Source: Kribbella sp. NBC_01245 (GTDB lineage: Bacteria; Actinomycetota; Actinomycetes; Propionibacteriales; Kribbellaceae). From it: a stretch of DNA of 64,000 nucleotides. Shown here piece by piece: positions 1 to 12,100 of the stretch. The number at the start of each line of letters is the position of its first letter. The first letter of the stretch is position 1. The stretch spans positions 8,370,001 through 8,434,000 of the forward strand of contig NZ_CP108487.1 in the NCBI RefSeq assembly GCF_036226525.1. Reading direction: 5' to 3'. The notes under the pieces are model-generated. The model did no database searches. It was not told where the DNA came from and worked only from the letters and a program-made list of their open reading frames with translations. Both the position numbers and the translations under genes were made by a program.

Positions 1-1681
1 TCGACAGGTACGCCCGGAGGTTGGCGAGCTGCTTCCACCGATCGCCCGGCATCTTGCGCAGCAGCGAACCCTTACCGTGCACCACCTCGTCGTGCGAGAG
101 CGGCAGCACGAAGTTCTCCGAGTAGGCGTACATCATCGAGAACGTCAGCTCGTGGTGGTGGTACTGCCGGTGGATCGGGTCATGCTCCAGATAGCGGAGC
201 GAGTCGTTCATCCAGCCCATGTTCCACTTGAACCCGAAGCCGAGACCGCCCAGATGCGTGGCCCGGGTGACGCCCGGCCAAGAGGTCGACTCCTCGGCGA
301 TCGTCACGACGCCCGGCACGCGCCGGTAGATCGTGGCGTTCATCTCCTGCAGGAACGAGACGGCCTCGAGGTTCTCCCGGCCGCCGAACTGGTTCGGTAC
401 CCACTGGCCTTCACTGCGGGAGTAGTCGAGGTACAGCATCGAGGCCACCGCGTCGACCCGCAGGCCGTCGATGTGGAACTCCTCCGCCCAGTAGAGCGCA
501 TTCGCGACCAGGAAGTTGCGCACCTGTGGCCGGCCGAAGTCGAAGACCAGCGTGCCCCAGTCCGGTTGTTCGCCGCGGCGCGGATCCGGGTGCTCGTACA
601 GCGGGGTGCCGTCGAATCGCGCCAGCGCCCAAGCGTCCTTCGGGAAATGCGCGGGCACCCAGTCCACGATCACGCCGATACCGGCCTGGTGCAGCGCATC
701 GACCAGGAACCGGAAGTCGTCGGGATTCCCGAACCGCGAGGTCGGCGCGAAGTACGACGTGACCTGGTACCCCCACGAACCGCCGAACGGGTGCTCCATC
801 ACCGGCATCAACTCGACGTGCGTGAACCCCATCTCGCTCACGTAGTCGACCAGTTCGGTGGCGAGATCGGTGTACGACCGGCCCTTACGCCACGACCCGA
901 GGTGCAACTCGTACACGCTCATCGGCTCGGCATAAGCCTGCGAGCTGGCCCGTTTCGCCAGCCATTCGTCGTCTTTCCACTCGTACGTCGACTCGAACAC
1001 GACCGACGCGTTCGCCGGGGGAGTCTCGGCCAAGTTGGCCATCGGGTCGGCCTTCTGCCGCCAGACGCCATCCCGCCCGCAGATGTCGTACTTGTAGCGC
1101 GTGCCGGATCCGACGCCCGGGACGAACAGCTCCCACACGCCAGACGAGCCCATCGAGCGCATCGGATGCGCCCGGCCATCCCAGAAGTTGAAGTCGGCGG
1201 TGATTCGCACGCCCTGCGCATTCGGCGCCCAGACCGCGAACGAAGTCCCGGTCACGACGCCGGTCGGACCCTCGTAGCGCCGCACATGCGCGCCCAGCAC
1301 ACTCCAGAGCTGCTCGTGCCGTCCTTCACCGATGAGGTGCAGGTCCATCTCGCCTAACGACGGGAGATAGCGGTACGGGTCGTCGACCTCCTGCGCGGGA
1401 GCATCGCCGTACGCCACCTCTAGCCGATAGTCCGGCACGGTCGGCGTATTCAGCACGCCCACCCAGATGCCGTCGAACTCGTGCTCAAGCTCGGTCCGCT
1501 GCCCGTCTACCACAGCGGCGACACTCTTGGCGAACGGCCGGAGCACCCGCAACGTCACGGACTCCTCGCCGAGGTGCGGACCGAGCACCTGATGCGGGTC
1601 GTGATTGGTCCCACTGACAAGTCGTTCGAGCTGACCACTGTCGACCGGTACGGGAGTGATCTGACGCTCGCTCGATTCCAT
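1..1681 (-). CDS. glgB: 1,4-alpha-glucan branching enzyme GlgB, C-terminus cut by window edge
   Basis: Forms alpha-1,6 branches in the linear alpha-1,4-glucan made by GlgE; cytosolic, GH13. I read this frame directly from the minus strand: it is open to the window edge, giving about 560 of the roughly 730 residues usual for the family. An N-terminal domain (DPHQVLGPH near residue 30) precedes the catalytic barrel. The catalytic Asp lies in [17 protein letters not shown] (about residue 412), the acid Glu in AEESTSWPG (about 462) and the transition-state Asp in [14 protein letters not shown] (about 527). I chose the ATG at 1681 because AGGA lies 9 bases upstream; an in-frame ATG at 1690 has no good ribosome site. 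It follows mak by about 34 bases and is the last gene of the treS-mak-glgB operon. Confidence 0.95.
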   Translation of the reverse strand, partial: MESSERQITPVPVDSGQLERLVSGTNHDPHQVLGPHLGEESVTLRVLRPFAKSVAAVVDGQRTELEHEFDGIWVGVLNTPTVPDYRLEVAYGDAPAQEVDDPYRYLPSLGEMDLHLIGEGRHEQLWSVLGAHVRRYEGPTGVVTGTSFAVWAPNAQGVRITADFNFWDGRAHPMRSMGSSGVWELFVPGVGSGTRYKYDICGRDGVWRQKADPMANLAETPPANASVVFESTYEWKDDEWLAKRASSQAYAEPMSVYELHLGSWRKGRSYTDLATELVDYVSEMGFTHVELMPVMEHPFGGSWGYQVTSYFAPTSRFGNPDDFRFLVDALHQAGIGVIVDWVPAHFPKDAWALARFDGTPLYEHPDPRRGEQPDWGTLVFDFGRPQVRNFLVANALYWAEEFHIDGLRVDAVASMLYLDYSRSEGQWVPNQFGGRENLEAVSFLQEMNATIYRRVPGVVTIAEESTSWPGVTRATHLGGLGFGFKWNMGWMNDSLRYLEHDPIHRQYHHHELTFSMMYAYSENFVLPLSHDEVVHGKGSLLRKMPGDRWKQLANLRAYLS

Positions 1682-1714
1682 GAACCCCATCCTGCCCGAT
1701 AGCTGTGCTTGACG

Positions 1715-3123
1715 TTATTCGTGACTCAGTTGGGCGGCCGCGGTGAGCGGGATCGGGAGCCACGACGGGCGGTTGCGTGCCTCGTACAACGTTTCGTAGA
1801 TGACCTTGTCCGCGGTGAAGGCTCGCAGCAGCACGCCCTGCTCGCGTGGGTCGCTGCCGTAGACCTCGGCATAGCCCTCGCAGAACGCGCGACGGTTGCG
1901 GTTGGCCCATTCGCCTGACCGGTAAGCGATTTGCTGGTCGCCCGGGTGATCGGCGAGCAGACTCTTGGCGGCGTAGTCGAACGACCGGAGCATGCCGGCG
2001 ATGTCCTTGATCGGGGTGTCGAGGGCGCGCCGTTCCACCAGGGACTTGGCCGGTTCGCCTTCGAAGTCGATCAGCTTCCAGCCGTCGATCGTGCGCAGGG
2101 TCTGACCGAGGTGGAAGTCGCCGTGGATCCGCTGCACCAGCACGGCATCGTCGTACTCGGCGAGGGCATCGAAGGCCCGGCCCAGTCCTTCGGCGAATTC
2201 GCCCAGCTCGGGCACGGCCTCGACGGCCACGGTCAGACGACGACGCATGGCGGCGGCGTGCTTGACCATCTCCGCCGGCTCCCACACGTCCGTGCCGAGG
2301 GCCTTGGCCAGCTCGAGGTGGACGGCGGCGGTGGTGGAACCGAGGCGGTGGGATTCGCCGGCGAAGTCGCCACCGACCTCTTCGGCGTGCAGATCGGCCT
2401 CGGCGTACAGATCCCGGACCGAGGTGGATGCGTAGTTCCAGCCGTCGGTCGCCGACCTCTGGAACGCTGTCATCATCGCCAGGTCACCCGAATCGGTACC
2501 GCCACCGGCGCGTGGCCAGGAACCGCGCACCGAGCCGAGCACCTCGGGCACCAGGTCGGAACCCGCCTCGGTGAGCGCCGACTCGATCTCGACCCCGGGG
2601 TTGCTGCCCGGTTCGAGCCGGCGGAACACCTTCAGCAGGGCCACGTCGCCGAAGACCAGCGACGTGTTGCTCTGCTCGACCGTCAGCACCAGCGACTGGG
2701 AGTCCTCGGGCACGACCGTGGCGTGCTCCGGCGCGTGCACGGGGTGGAAGACCAGGCCGTCCAGCGTCCGCCCATGGGTGAGGGCGTCCAGCCAGTACGG
2801 CGTGGCCTCCTTGTCGTGCAGCGCGTCGTACACCCAGACCTGGGTGTCGCCGAGATCCTGCTCGTCCCAGTCGCCGATCAGGGCGTGGCCCATGTTCTCC
2901 ACCGGTTCACGGTGATAGCTCAAGGGCAACTGGTAGACCCTGATGGCCGCCTCCGCGCCGGGCGGACCGGCGCAGTAGACGAATCCGATCCGGACCGCGG
3001 GCCAGACGCCCTTGTCCGACAGCCACGCGGACGTGGCCATCGCGTCGACATGGACGTCATGTCCCTTCTCACCGAACCAGCGCTGGCCGGTACAGAAGGA
3101 CTGGACCTGGTCCAGATGCGAAG

Positions 3124-3127
<4 letters not shown>
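1715..3127 (-). CDS. mak: Maltokinase (Mak/Pep2)
   Basis: Phosphorylates maltose with ATP to maltose-1-phosphate, the donor for GlgE; cytosolic. The 470-residue length fits the family (about 450-470). The N-terminus has the GQRWFGEKG motif typical of maltokinases. The aminoglycoside-phosphotransferase-like catalytic core is visible: IHGDFHLGQTL (catalytic Asp, near residue 335) and KLIDFEGEP (metal-binding Asp). The start ATG overlaps the treS stop by four bases (ATGA), so the two are translationally coupled. In many actinobacteria Mak is fused to, or complexed with, TreS; here they are separate adjacent genes. glgB follows directly. Confidence 0.95.
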
Positions 3128-4836
<1,709 letters not shown>

Positions 4837-4938
4837 GCTCACCTCCATCTGATTTCGACCCCTTGTGTCCAACCTAACCGTTATCGCGCGCATGGGCAGG
4901 TGCACGGGATTCGGCGAACGCCGGTGGGGAATTCTGAC

Positions 4939-4960
4939 TGTCCGGAAGGACTTCCGGACA
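4939..4960. promoter_or_regulatory. 22-bp perfect palindrome upstream of treS
   Basis: TGTCCGGAAG, two bases, then its exact reverse complement. It lies about 100 bases before the treS start, in the only non-coding gap upstream of the treS-mak-glgB operon. The short spacer suits a dimeric protein site better than an RNA terminator. No regulator is assigned. Confidence 0.4.
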
Positions 4961-5041
4961 TTGTGAACCACGATCCGGCACTACCGGCTTTCGCCCCGCC
5001 GGTTTTGGACGGACGTCATACAAGCGGACCAACTGGTACTG

Positions 5042-5611
5042 CTATTTCTTACGGCGCCGTTCGTACTTGGTGAAGCCCGCGGCCGCCGCGTCCGCCTCGG
5101 TCCGGAACCAGACCTCAGGCTTGGTCCGACCGTAATACGGTGAATCGGTGGTGTGGAACAGCATGGACTGCGCATTGCCTTTGACCGTGTATCCATCAGG
5201 CACCGATCCATCCGCCGGCGACGCGATCGACCCCGGCCCGTACGGCCCAACCTCCGCGTCGACGCCGTCCGTCTGGTCTTCAGCCTGTACGTCGAACAGC
5301 GTCGCCGCCTCGGCCTTTGGTGCGGGGGATTCGGCCTTTGGCACACGCGGTTCGGCTTTTGGCGCAGGCGGTTCCACCTTGGCCGCAGGCGTTTCCACCT
5401 TAATCGCGGGCTGTTCGGGCTTCGGCCGGGTCGGCTCCGGCGCCGTACGAGCTGGGGGAGCCGTACGGGCTAGGGGAGTCGTAGCGACTCGGGCCGTTGC
5501 GGGAGTGGTCATTCGTGGATCCCGCCGGATCAGGAGGATCCAGGTGATGACGGCGCCGAGGAGGAAGGCGAGGACCTCCCAGAGCCAGTTGTGCCGAAAT
5601 AACCAGGACAT
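5042..5611 (-). CDS. ArfC-like membrane-anchored protein with C-terminal sunset-type domain
   Basis: 189 residues. One N-terminal membrane helix (LWEVLAFLLGAVITWILL, about 10-28) is followed by a long Pro/Ala/Lys-rich linker with imperfect repeats of the kind PAPKAE/PAAKVEP (about 65-105). The C-terminus (about 140-185) has GYTVKGNAQSMLFHTTDSPY and then YGRTKPEVWF with an Ala-rich end. This is the short module called a sunset domain in actinobacterial annotations; its function is unknown. The ATG overlaps the stop of the 37-codon gene upstream (TGATG). Position after an ArfA-like and an ArfB-like gene suggests the ArfC role (acid adaptation in Mycobacterium). That assignment is inference from gene order, not sequence identity. 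Confidence 0.75.
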   Translation of the reverse strand: MSWLFRHNWLWEVLAFLLGAVITWILLIRRDPRMTTPATARVATTPLARTAPPARTAPEPTRPKPEQPAIKVETPAAKVEPPAPKAEPRVPKAESPAPKAEAATLFDVQAEDQTDGVDAEVGPYGPGSIASPADGSVPDGYTVKGNAQSMLFHTTDSPYYGRTKPEVWFRTEADAAAAGFTKYERRRKK

Positions 5612-5724
5612 CAGCGAACCTCCTTCGAGCCGGCGCGGGCCTTCGCCAGTAGCCAGGCGGCGAGGCTGCCCAGCACGAAGGCGATCACCACCAGGATCCA
5701 GGTCTGCAGGATCAGCCAGCTCAT
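5611..5724 (-). CDS. 37-residue ArfB-like membrane protein
   Basis: A very short frame read by eye: MSWLILQTWILVVIAFVLGS followed by LAAWLLAKARAGSKEVR. It is one membrane helix with a basic C-terminal tail, which predicts a cytoplasmic C-terminus. Its stop overlaps the start of the next gene as TGATG, supporting translation. Its first residues resemble the N-terminus of that neighbour (both MSWL, then AF-LG and a conserved Trp), so the two may share ancestry or pack together. The position between ArfA-like and ArfC-like genes matches arfB (Rv0900) of M. tuberculosis. Standard gene finders would easily miss it. Confidence 0.72.
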   Translation of the reverse strand: MSWLILQTWILVVIAFVLGSLAAWLLAKARAGSKEVR

Positions 5725-5754
5725 CGGGTATCTCCCTAGTGGCCCGTCACAAAG

Positions 5755-6900
5755 TCAGCGGACCCTGAATTCGGCCCGGCGGTTGACGATCCGGCCGGCC
5801 TGGGTGTCGTTGGCGGCGATCGGGCGGGTGTGCCCATAGCCCTTGACGGTGATCCGGTCGGCGGCGATACCGAGGTGGACCAGTTGCGTCTTCACCGCGA
5901 CGGCCCGGTCGGTCGACAGCGGCAGACTGGTGGACGGGTGGCCGAGGTTGTCGGTGTGCCCGCTGACCTGCACCTTGACCGAACCGCACTGGCGGAGCAA
6001 TTCGGCCACCCGGATCACGGTCAGCTGGCCGTCCGCCGTGGTCTCGGCAGTACCGCCGCGGAAGAGCACGGGGTTCTGCGCGACCAGCCGGTCGAGCCAG
6101 GTCTGCGGGCTTTCGCAGACGCTGACCTCCCGCGGGGGTTTGACGTTCGGGGCGTGCAGTTCGTTGGCCAGCACGGCGCCCGGCACAGCTGCGGCGGCAG
6201 CGCGGCCGGCCGTCGCCTTGGTGGCCTGGTCCGGGACGTCGCCGGTGAGCGTCATCACCTTGCCGTCGTACCGGACGGAAACGTCGCCCTTGGCGCGCGC
6301 CAACGTGGCGAGTAGGGCGCCGATGGACTGCAGGTCTGGCCGGCCGACGGTGGCGTCGACCTCGATCTCGTCCTTGAGTTCGCCGCCGGGCAATAGTTGC
6401 GGTTGCGCGGCCGCGAGCAACGATTGTTCGGTCGACTCGTCGGGCACGATGGCCTGGACGCGGACGTTGTTGCCCGTCCGTTCGACGGCGAAGGGCTCGA
6501 TCGCCACCTGGAGGCCGCCCGTCGGGGTGGTGGACGGCGACGGAGTCGGTTGCGCCTTGAAGGCCGGGTCGAGCGAGACCGTGCGCACGCCGTCGACACC
6601 GGCGACGATCTGCCGGACCTGTTCGATATCGATATCGGCATCGATGGAGACCCGGGCATCGCGCCCGGTGAACTCGACCTTGGCGCCGATGATGCCGGCC
6701 GAGGCCAGCGCGTCCATCGAACGGCGCTGCAGATCTTCCTCGATCGGACCGGTGCGCAGGCTCAGCAGAACGGCCGTGATCAGCACCGGGACGAGTAATA
6801 ACGCCAGCAGCCAAAGCACCCAGGGTCGCCGGAAAAAACTGGTGGCCGGGCCGGATCCAGTGGCGGGGCCGGGTGACGTCTCACCCGAGGATGCTGGCAC
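5755..6900 (-). CDS. ArfA/OmpATb-like BON and OmpA domain protein
   Basis: 381 residues. A short cytoplasmic N-terminus and one membrane helix (WVLWLLALLLVPVLITAVLL, about 27-46) are followed by two BON-like segments (about 55-110 and 185-240). A C-terminal OmpA-like peptidoglycan-binding domain (about 285-381) carries VSGHTDNLGHPSTSLPLSTD, RAVAVKTQLV and the end motif GRIVNRRAEFRV. This architecture is that of M. tuberculosis ArfA/OmpATb (Rv0899), which is anchored in the membrane and implicated in acid adaptation. The start is GTG with GGAGGA just upstream. Two small membrane-protein genes follow in the order arfA-arfB-arfC. The role as ArfA is inference from architecture plus gene order. 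Confidence 0.85.
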   Translation of the reverse strand: MPASSGETSPGPATGSGPATSFFRRPWVLWLLALLLVPVLITAVLLSLRTGPIEEDLQRRSMDALASAGIIGAKVEFTGRDARVSIDADIDIEQVRQIVAGVDGVRTVSLDPAFKAQPTPSPSTTPTGGLQVAIEPFAVERTGNNVRVQAIVPDESTEQSLLAAAQPQLLPGGELKDEIEVDATVGRPDLQSIGALLATLARAKGDVSVRYDGKVMTLTGDVPDQATKATAGRAAAAAVPGAVLANELHAPNVKPPREVSVCESPQTWLDRLVAQNPVLFRGGTAETTADGQLTVIRVAELLRQCGSVKVQVSGHTDNLGHPSTSLPLSTDRAVAVKTQLVHLGIAADRITVKGYGHTRPIAANDTQAGRIVNRRAEFRVR

Positions 6901-6990
6901 TGCTCCTCCGTGTCTGAGGCATTGTGACCGTCTGCGAGGAGGTTACTCCGTACGGAAGTCACGGCACACGGCAGTCTCACCACTGGAACG

Positions 6991-7059
6991 GCTGGTCTCC
7001 CACCACAGTGCCAACTGGTCTCTCACCATGGTTGCAACTGGTCTGCTGAGGCTTTAATT
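6991..7059 (+). promoter_or_regulatory. Three 23-bp-spaced CTGGTCT direct repeats before the chitinase gene
   Basis: TGGTCT begins at 6993, 7016 and 7039, exactly 23 bases apart. The first two copies extend to CTGGTCTC-CACCA (one variable base). A possible promoter, TTGCAA (7032) and TTAATT (7054) with a 16-base gap, lies within repeats two and three. Streptomyces chitinase promoters are known to carry short TGGTC-type direct repeats over the promoter, so this is probably the inducible control site of the chitinase gene. The promoter hexamers are weak guesses. Confidence 0.6.
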
Positions 7060-7133
7060 TAGGATTCTCCATTTGTTAACCGCCAGTGCTGGGCAGAGTG
7101 CGCTTAGTTGCCCCGCCTTCAGGAGGAACAACC

Positions 7134-8411
<1,278 letters not shown>

Positions 8412-8425
8412 CCTCTGTACGACGG

Positions 8426-8452
8426 AGCGCCCGGGGCACCCACCCGGGCGCT
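8426..8452 (+). terminator. Hairpin terminator of the chitinase gene
   Basis: AGCGCCCGGG, a 7-base loop, then the exact complement, 15 bases after the chitinase stop. There is no U-tract, as is common in actinobacteria. Confidence 0.75.
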
Positions 8453-8567
8453 ACCGCGTGTCACCGTGGTGTCACGTCTCTTCCGGGCCGTGTAATCGCT
8501 TGACTTCAGCCAGTTGCACGCCAGTACTTGTCTCTGCGCTACAACGTTGTGAATGGAGGGGGAATCC

Positions 8568-9077
8568 ATGCGAGATCCAGCCGCCACGTCCCTGGTGATC
8601 GGTGTCGCGAGCACCCCCGCCGAACGAGTCCGGCTGGCCGGTCTGCTGGCCGGCGCCGACGCGTTCCTGCTGGTCTCGACCCCCGAACAGGCCCGCGCCT
8701 TCCTGGACCTGACCGGCGTCCAGGCACCGGAGCCGGCTGCCACCAAGACCGAGCTGGCCGTCGTACGACCGCCGCTGTCCGTCGTGGTGTCACCCGAACT
8801 CCAGCTCGACATCGAACGGCGCATCCTGCGCTGGCGTGATCGCGAGGTCGGTCTGACCCGGCTCGAGCACGACTTCCTGCACTGCCTGGTCGCCGAACCA
8901 GGAGAGGTGTGGACGTACCAACGGCTGCATTCCGCCGTCTGGGGTAACGAGCATCTCGGCCACGGCTCGCACATCCACTCCGTGGTCAAACGCCTCCGCC
9001 GCAAGCTGGCCCGGGTGGGCGCGAACACCACCATCCACGCCATCCGCGGCGTCGGCTTCCACCTACTGCCGGTCTAA
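8568..9077 (+). CDS. Orphan winged-helix regulator with degenerate receiver-like N-terminus (paralogue 1)
   Basis: 169 residues from ATG 8568 (GGAGGGGG five bases before). The C-terminal half (about 75-169) is an OmpR/PhoB-type winged helix: LTRLEHDFLHCLVAEPGEVW, the recognition segment HIHSVVKRLRRKL and the wing TTIHAIRGVGFHLL. The N-terminal 55 residues look like the start of an alpha/beta receiver fold (LVIGVASTPAERVRLAGLLA) but are far too short and lack a visible phospho-acceptor Asp. No histidine kinase is adjacent. A clear paralogue lies at 13876-14388 on the other side of the large protease gene. Its target is unknown; the protease gene is the obvious candidate. Confidence 0.85.
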   Translation: MRDPAATSLVIGVASTPAERVRLAGLLAGADAFLLVSTPEQARAFLDLTGVQAPEPAATKTELAVVRPPLSVVVSPELQLDIERRILRWRDREVGLTRLEHDFLHCLVAEPGEVWTYQRLHSAVWGNEHLGHGSHIHSVVKRLRRKLARVGANTTIHAIRGVGFHLLPV

Positions 9078-9084
9078 ACGTGGA

Positions 9085-9120
9085 CCGGCCCCTTCAAGTC
9101 CGAAGACTCGAAGGGGCCGG
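9085..9120. terminator. Bidirectional terminator between regulator 1 and the protease
   Basis: A 16-bp stem with one mismatch around a CGAA loop (CCGGCCCCTTC at the outer left, GAAGGGGCCGG at the outer right). It lies between two convergent stop codons and so can serve both genes. Confidence 0.85.
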
Positions 9121-9140
9121 CTACTAGCTCACTGCGACCG

Positions 9141-12100
9141 CTAGCACTTCACAGGCTTGAGGGCGAAGTCCTCCACTGTCGGTTCGGCGACGTTCACCGA
9201 GCTCTGACGGACCTGGGGCTTCCAGCCGTCCTTGGCCGCGATGATCGTCAACGGGTTGTTGCGACGGTCGAGCCAGTAGGCGTAGCCGCCCGTGGCGTCG
9301 GTGGTGAAGGTGAACGACATCGCCCACGAGTCGACCTGGACGGTCGCGCCGGGAATGGCGACGCTGATGCCCTGGCAGTTGATACCGGTGACGGTGCCGG
9401 AGAGCTTGCCCCAGGTGGTCGGTGGGTTCACGTTCATCGTGACGCCCACGGGTGCGACCGAGTAGGGGGTGTTCTCCTTGATGCTGATCCCGGCGGTGTA
9501 CTTACCGGGCTGGTCGACGGCCGCGGTGGTGGTCACCTTGACCACTACCTTGGCAGCCGGGGCCAGGGTGACCGACTTCTGGTCGATCGTCAGCCAGCTG
9601 ACGTCGGCCGCGGCCTCGTCGCAGTCCTCGAAGCCGGGCAGCACCTCACTGTCGACGGTGGCGGTGAAGCCACCCGAGGAACCACCGACCTTGTAGAACC
9701 CACAGGCCGCGCCACCGCGGTACCGCGCGGTGTTGGCGTTCGGCAGGCTCGACCACGCGTTGGCGTCGGCGTCGTACGCGAAGCCGGCGTTGGTGACGGC
9801 CGCGCCCTGGACACCACCGACGACGAGCAGCTTGCCACCGCCAGTGGCGACGGAAGCGGCCCAGTTGTCGGCCGGAGCGTCGGCGATCGGCGTCCAGGTG
9901 TTGCTCGACGGGTCGTAGGAGGCACCCGTCTTCTGGCCGGCCGTGCCGTTGTTACCACCGGTGCAGACCACCGCGTCACCGACCGCGCCACAGGCGGCGA
10001 AGGCCACCGATGCCGGGTAGTTGGCGAGGGTCTCCCAGGTGTCGGACGCCGGGTCGTAGCGCACCACGGTGTTGGACATCGGGGTACAGGCGGCCGTGGT
10101 GCAGCCACCGATCGCGTACAGCTTGCCGTCGAGCACGGCCTGGCCGGCGGCCGCACGCGGTGCCGGGTTGGCCTTCACCGCGGTCCAGGCGTTGGCAGCC
10201 GGGTCGTACGACCAGGTCGCCGCGTCCGGACCGGAGGCGCCCCAACCGGAGCTGACGATGATCTTGCCACCGACGGCGCCGGCCGTGACCGCGTTACGAG
10301 CACCCGGCAGCGGCGCGATGGCCGTCCAGGTCTTCGCGGCCGGGTCGTACACATAGTTGTTGGCGCTGGAGGCCGAGCCGTTGCCACCCGCGATGGAGTA
10401 GATCTTGCCGTCGAGGCTGACCGTGCGGTTGTCCATCACGGTCGACGGGTAGTTGGAGATACCCGCCCACGGGTCGGCGCTGATACCGGGCTTCGCGGCC
10501 GGCACCGGCATCTTGCCGTTCAGCTTCTGACCGAACGAGGTGGCCACCTGCAACCGCTGCAGGGGAGCGCCCTCGGACTGCTCGATCTCGGACCGGGTCT
10601 TGCGGCTGCCGTCGGCGCCGAGGATCTCGACGTCGCCCTCGACCTCACCGAACTCGACGTCCACCGGCGCCTTACCCGTGTTGGTCACGGTGAAGGACTT
10701 GGTGGTCTTGCCGGTCGGCATCCGCAGGGTGGTCTCGATGGTGCCGGGGCTGACGCTGAGCCGGCCCGCGTCGAGCGCGAAGCTCGCCAGGGTGGTCCAG
10801 TCGGCCTCGACATCAACCGCGGTGGTCTTGCTGGTGTAGTTGCCGGCCTTCGCGGTGAACGGGTGCGAACCCGTGACCGAGGAGAACAGCCAGTAGAAGC
10901 CGTCCGCCAGACCGGTGTCGGCCGGGGTTGAGACCGTGGTGGTGGTCTCGGCCGGCTTGTCGCCACTGGTGACGACCGCGCCGTTCACGGCCGCACCGGT
11001 GTTGGTGTCGGTGACGTGTCCGGTGACCAGACCGCCGTTGACCGGCTGGCAGATGACCTTGCTGCCGATCAGTACGTTGTCGACCTGCCACCACCAGTCG
11101 TACGAGGCGTCGAAGTAGTGGAAGCGCACCTGTACCTCGGCCTTACCGGCCGCCTGCGGGATGGCGATCTCCTTGACGCCGCGGACGTCGGCCGTGGCCT
11201 GCGTCAGCACGGTCTCCCAGGTGGCGCCGCCGTCGATGGAAAGCTCGACGTTGGCCTTCTCGCCGCCCAGGTAGTTGAAGTCCTGGCCGAACTTGATCAC
11301 CGGAGCGGCAACCGCGGTCAGGTCCACCTTCGGGCTGACCAGCGAGGTGTTCTGCTTGCCGCCCGAGCCGTACTTGTCGCTGTCGGCGATCGCGAACTTG
11401 CCGCTGCCGCCGGTCAGGTTGGCCCGGTTGCCCGGGTTGTTGAAGGTCCACACCTGGCCGTTGGCCGGCACCTGGTTGTCGACGACGGTCCAGCCGGTCG
11501 GCGCCGCGCCGGACTCGAACGTCTCGTAGACGCCGTCCGAACCGTTGACGTAACCGGGAGCCGAGAGGCAGGAGTCACCGCGAACGGGCACGGCGACGTT
11601 CAGAGTGGCGTTACCCGCACCCACGACGACGGGCTTGGTGACCGTCTCGTAGCCGGGGATCTGCGACTCGATCTTGACGTTGTACGTCGCGTTGGACGGC
11701 ACCTGGAAGCTGTACCGGCCGTTGGTCGGCGTGGTGAAGTCGAACACGCCACCCGGGCCCTCGACGGTCACCTTCGCGTACAGCGGCCAGCCGTGGCCGG
11801 AGCCGTCCGTGATGGTGCCACCGACGTTGACGGTCGGGGCGGACTCGAGCGCGAAGTCCTTGGTAGTGGTCGCGTTCGCGGTCACTGTGGCGGTACCGGT
11901 GACCGACTTGAAGCCGAACGCCGCGACCGCGAGTGAGTAGTCGCCGGCGGTGACCTGGGTGGTGTAGGTGCCATCGGCGCCGGTGGTGAGCTGACGCTCG
12001 GTCGGGCCGGTGACGGTGATGGTGGCGCCGGCGATACCCGCACCGGTGGCGGTGTTGGTGACCTTGCCGGTCAGGGTGCCGGTGTCGCCGATCGGGGCCG

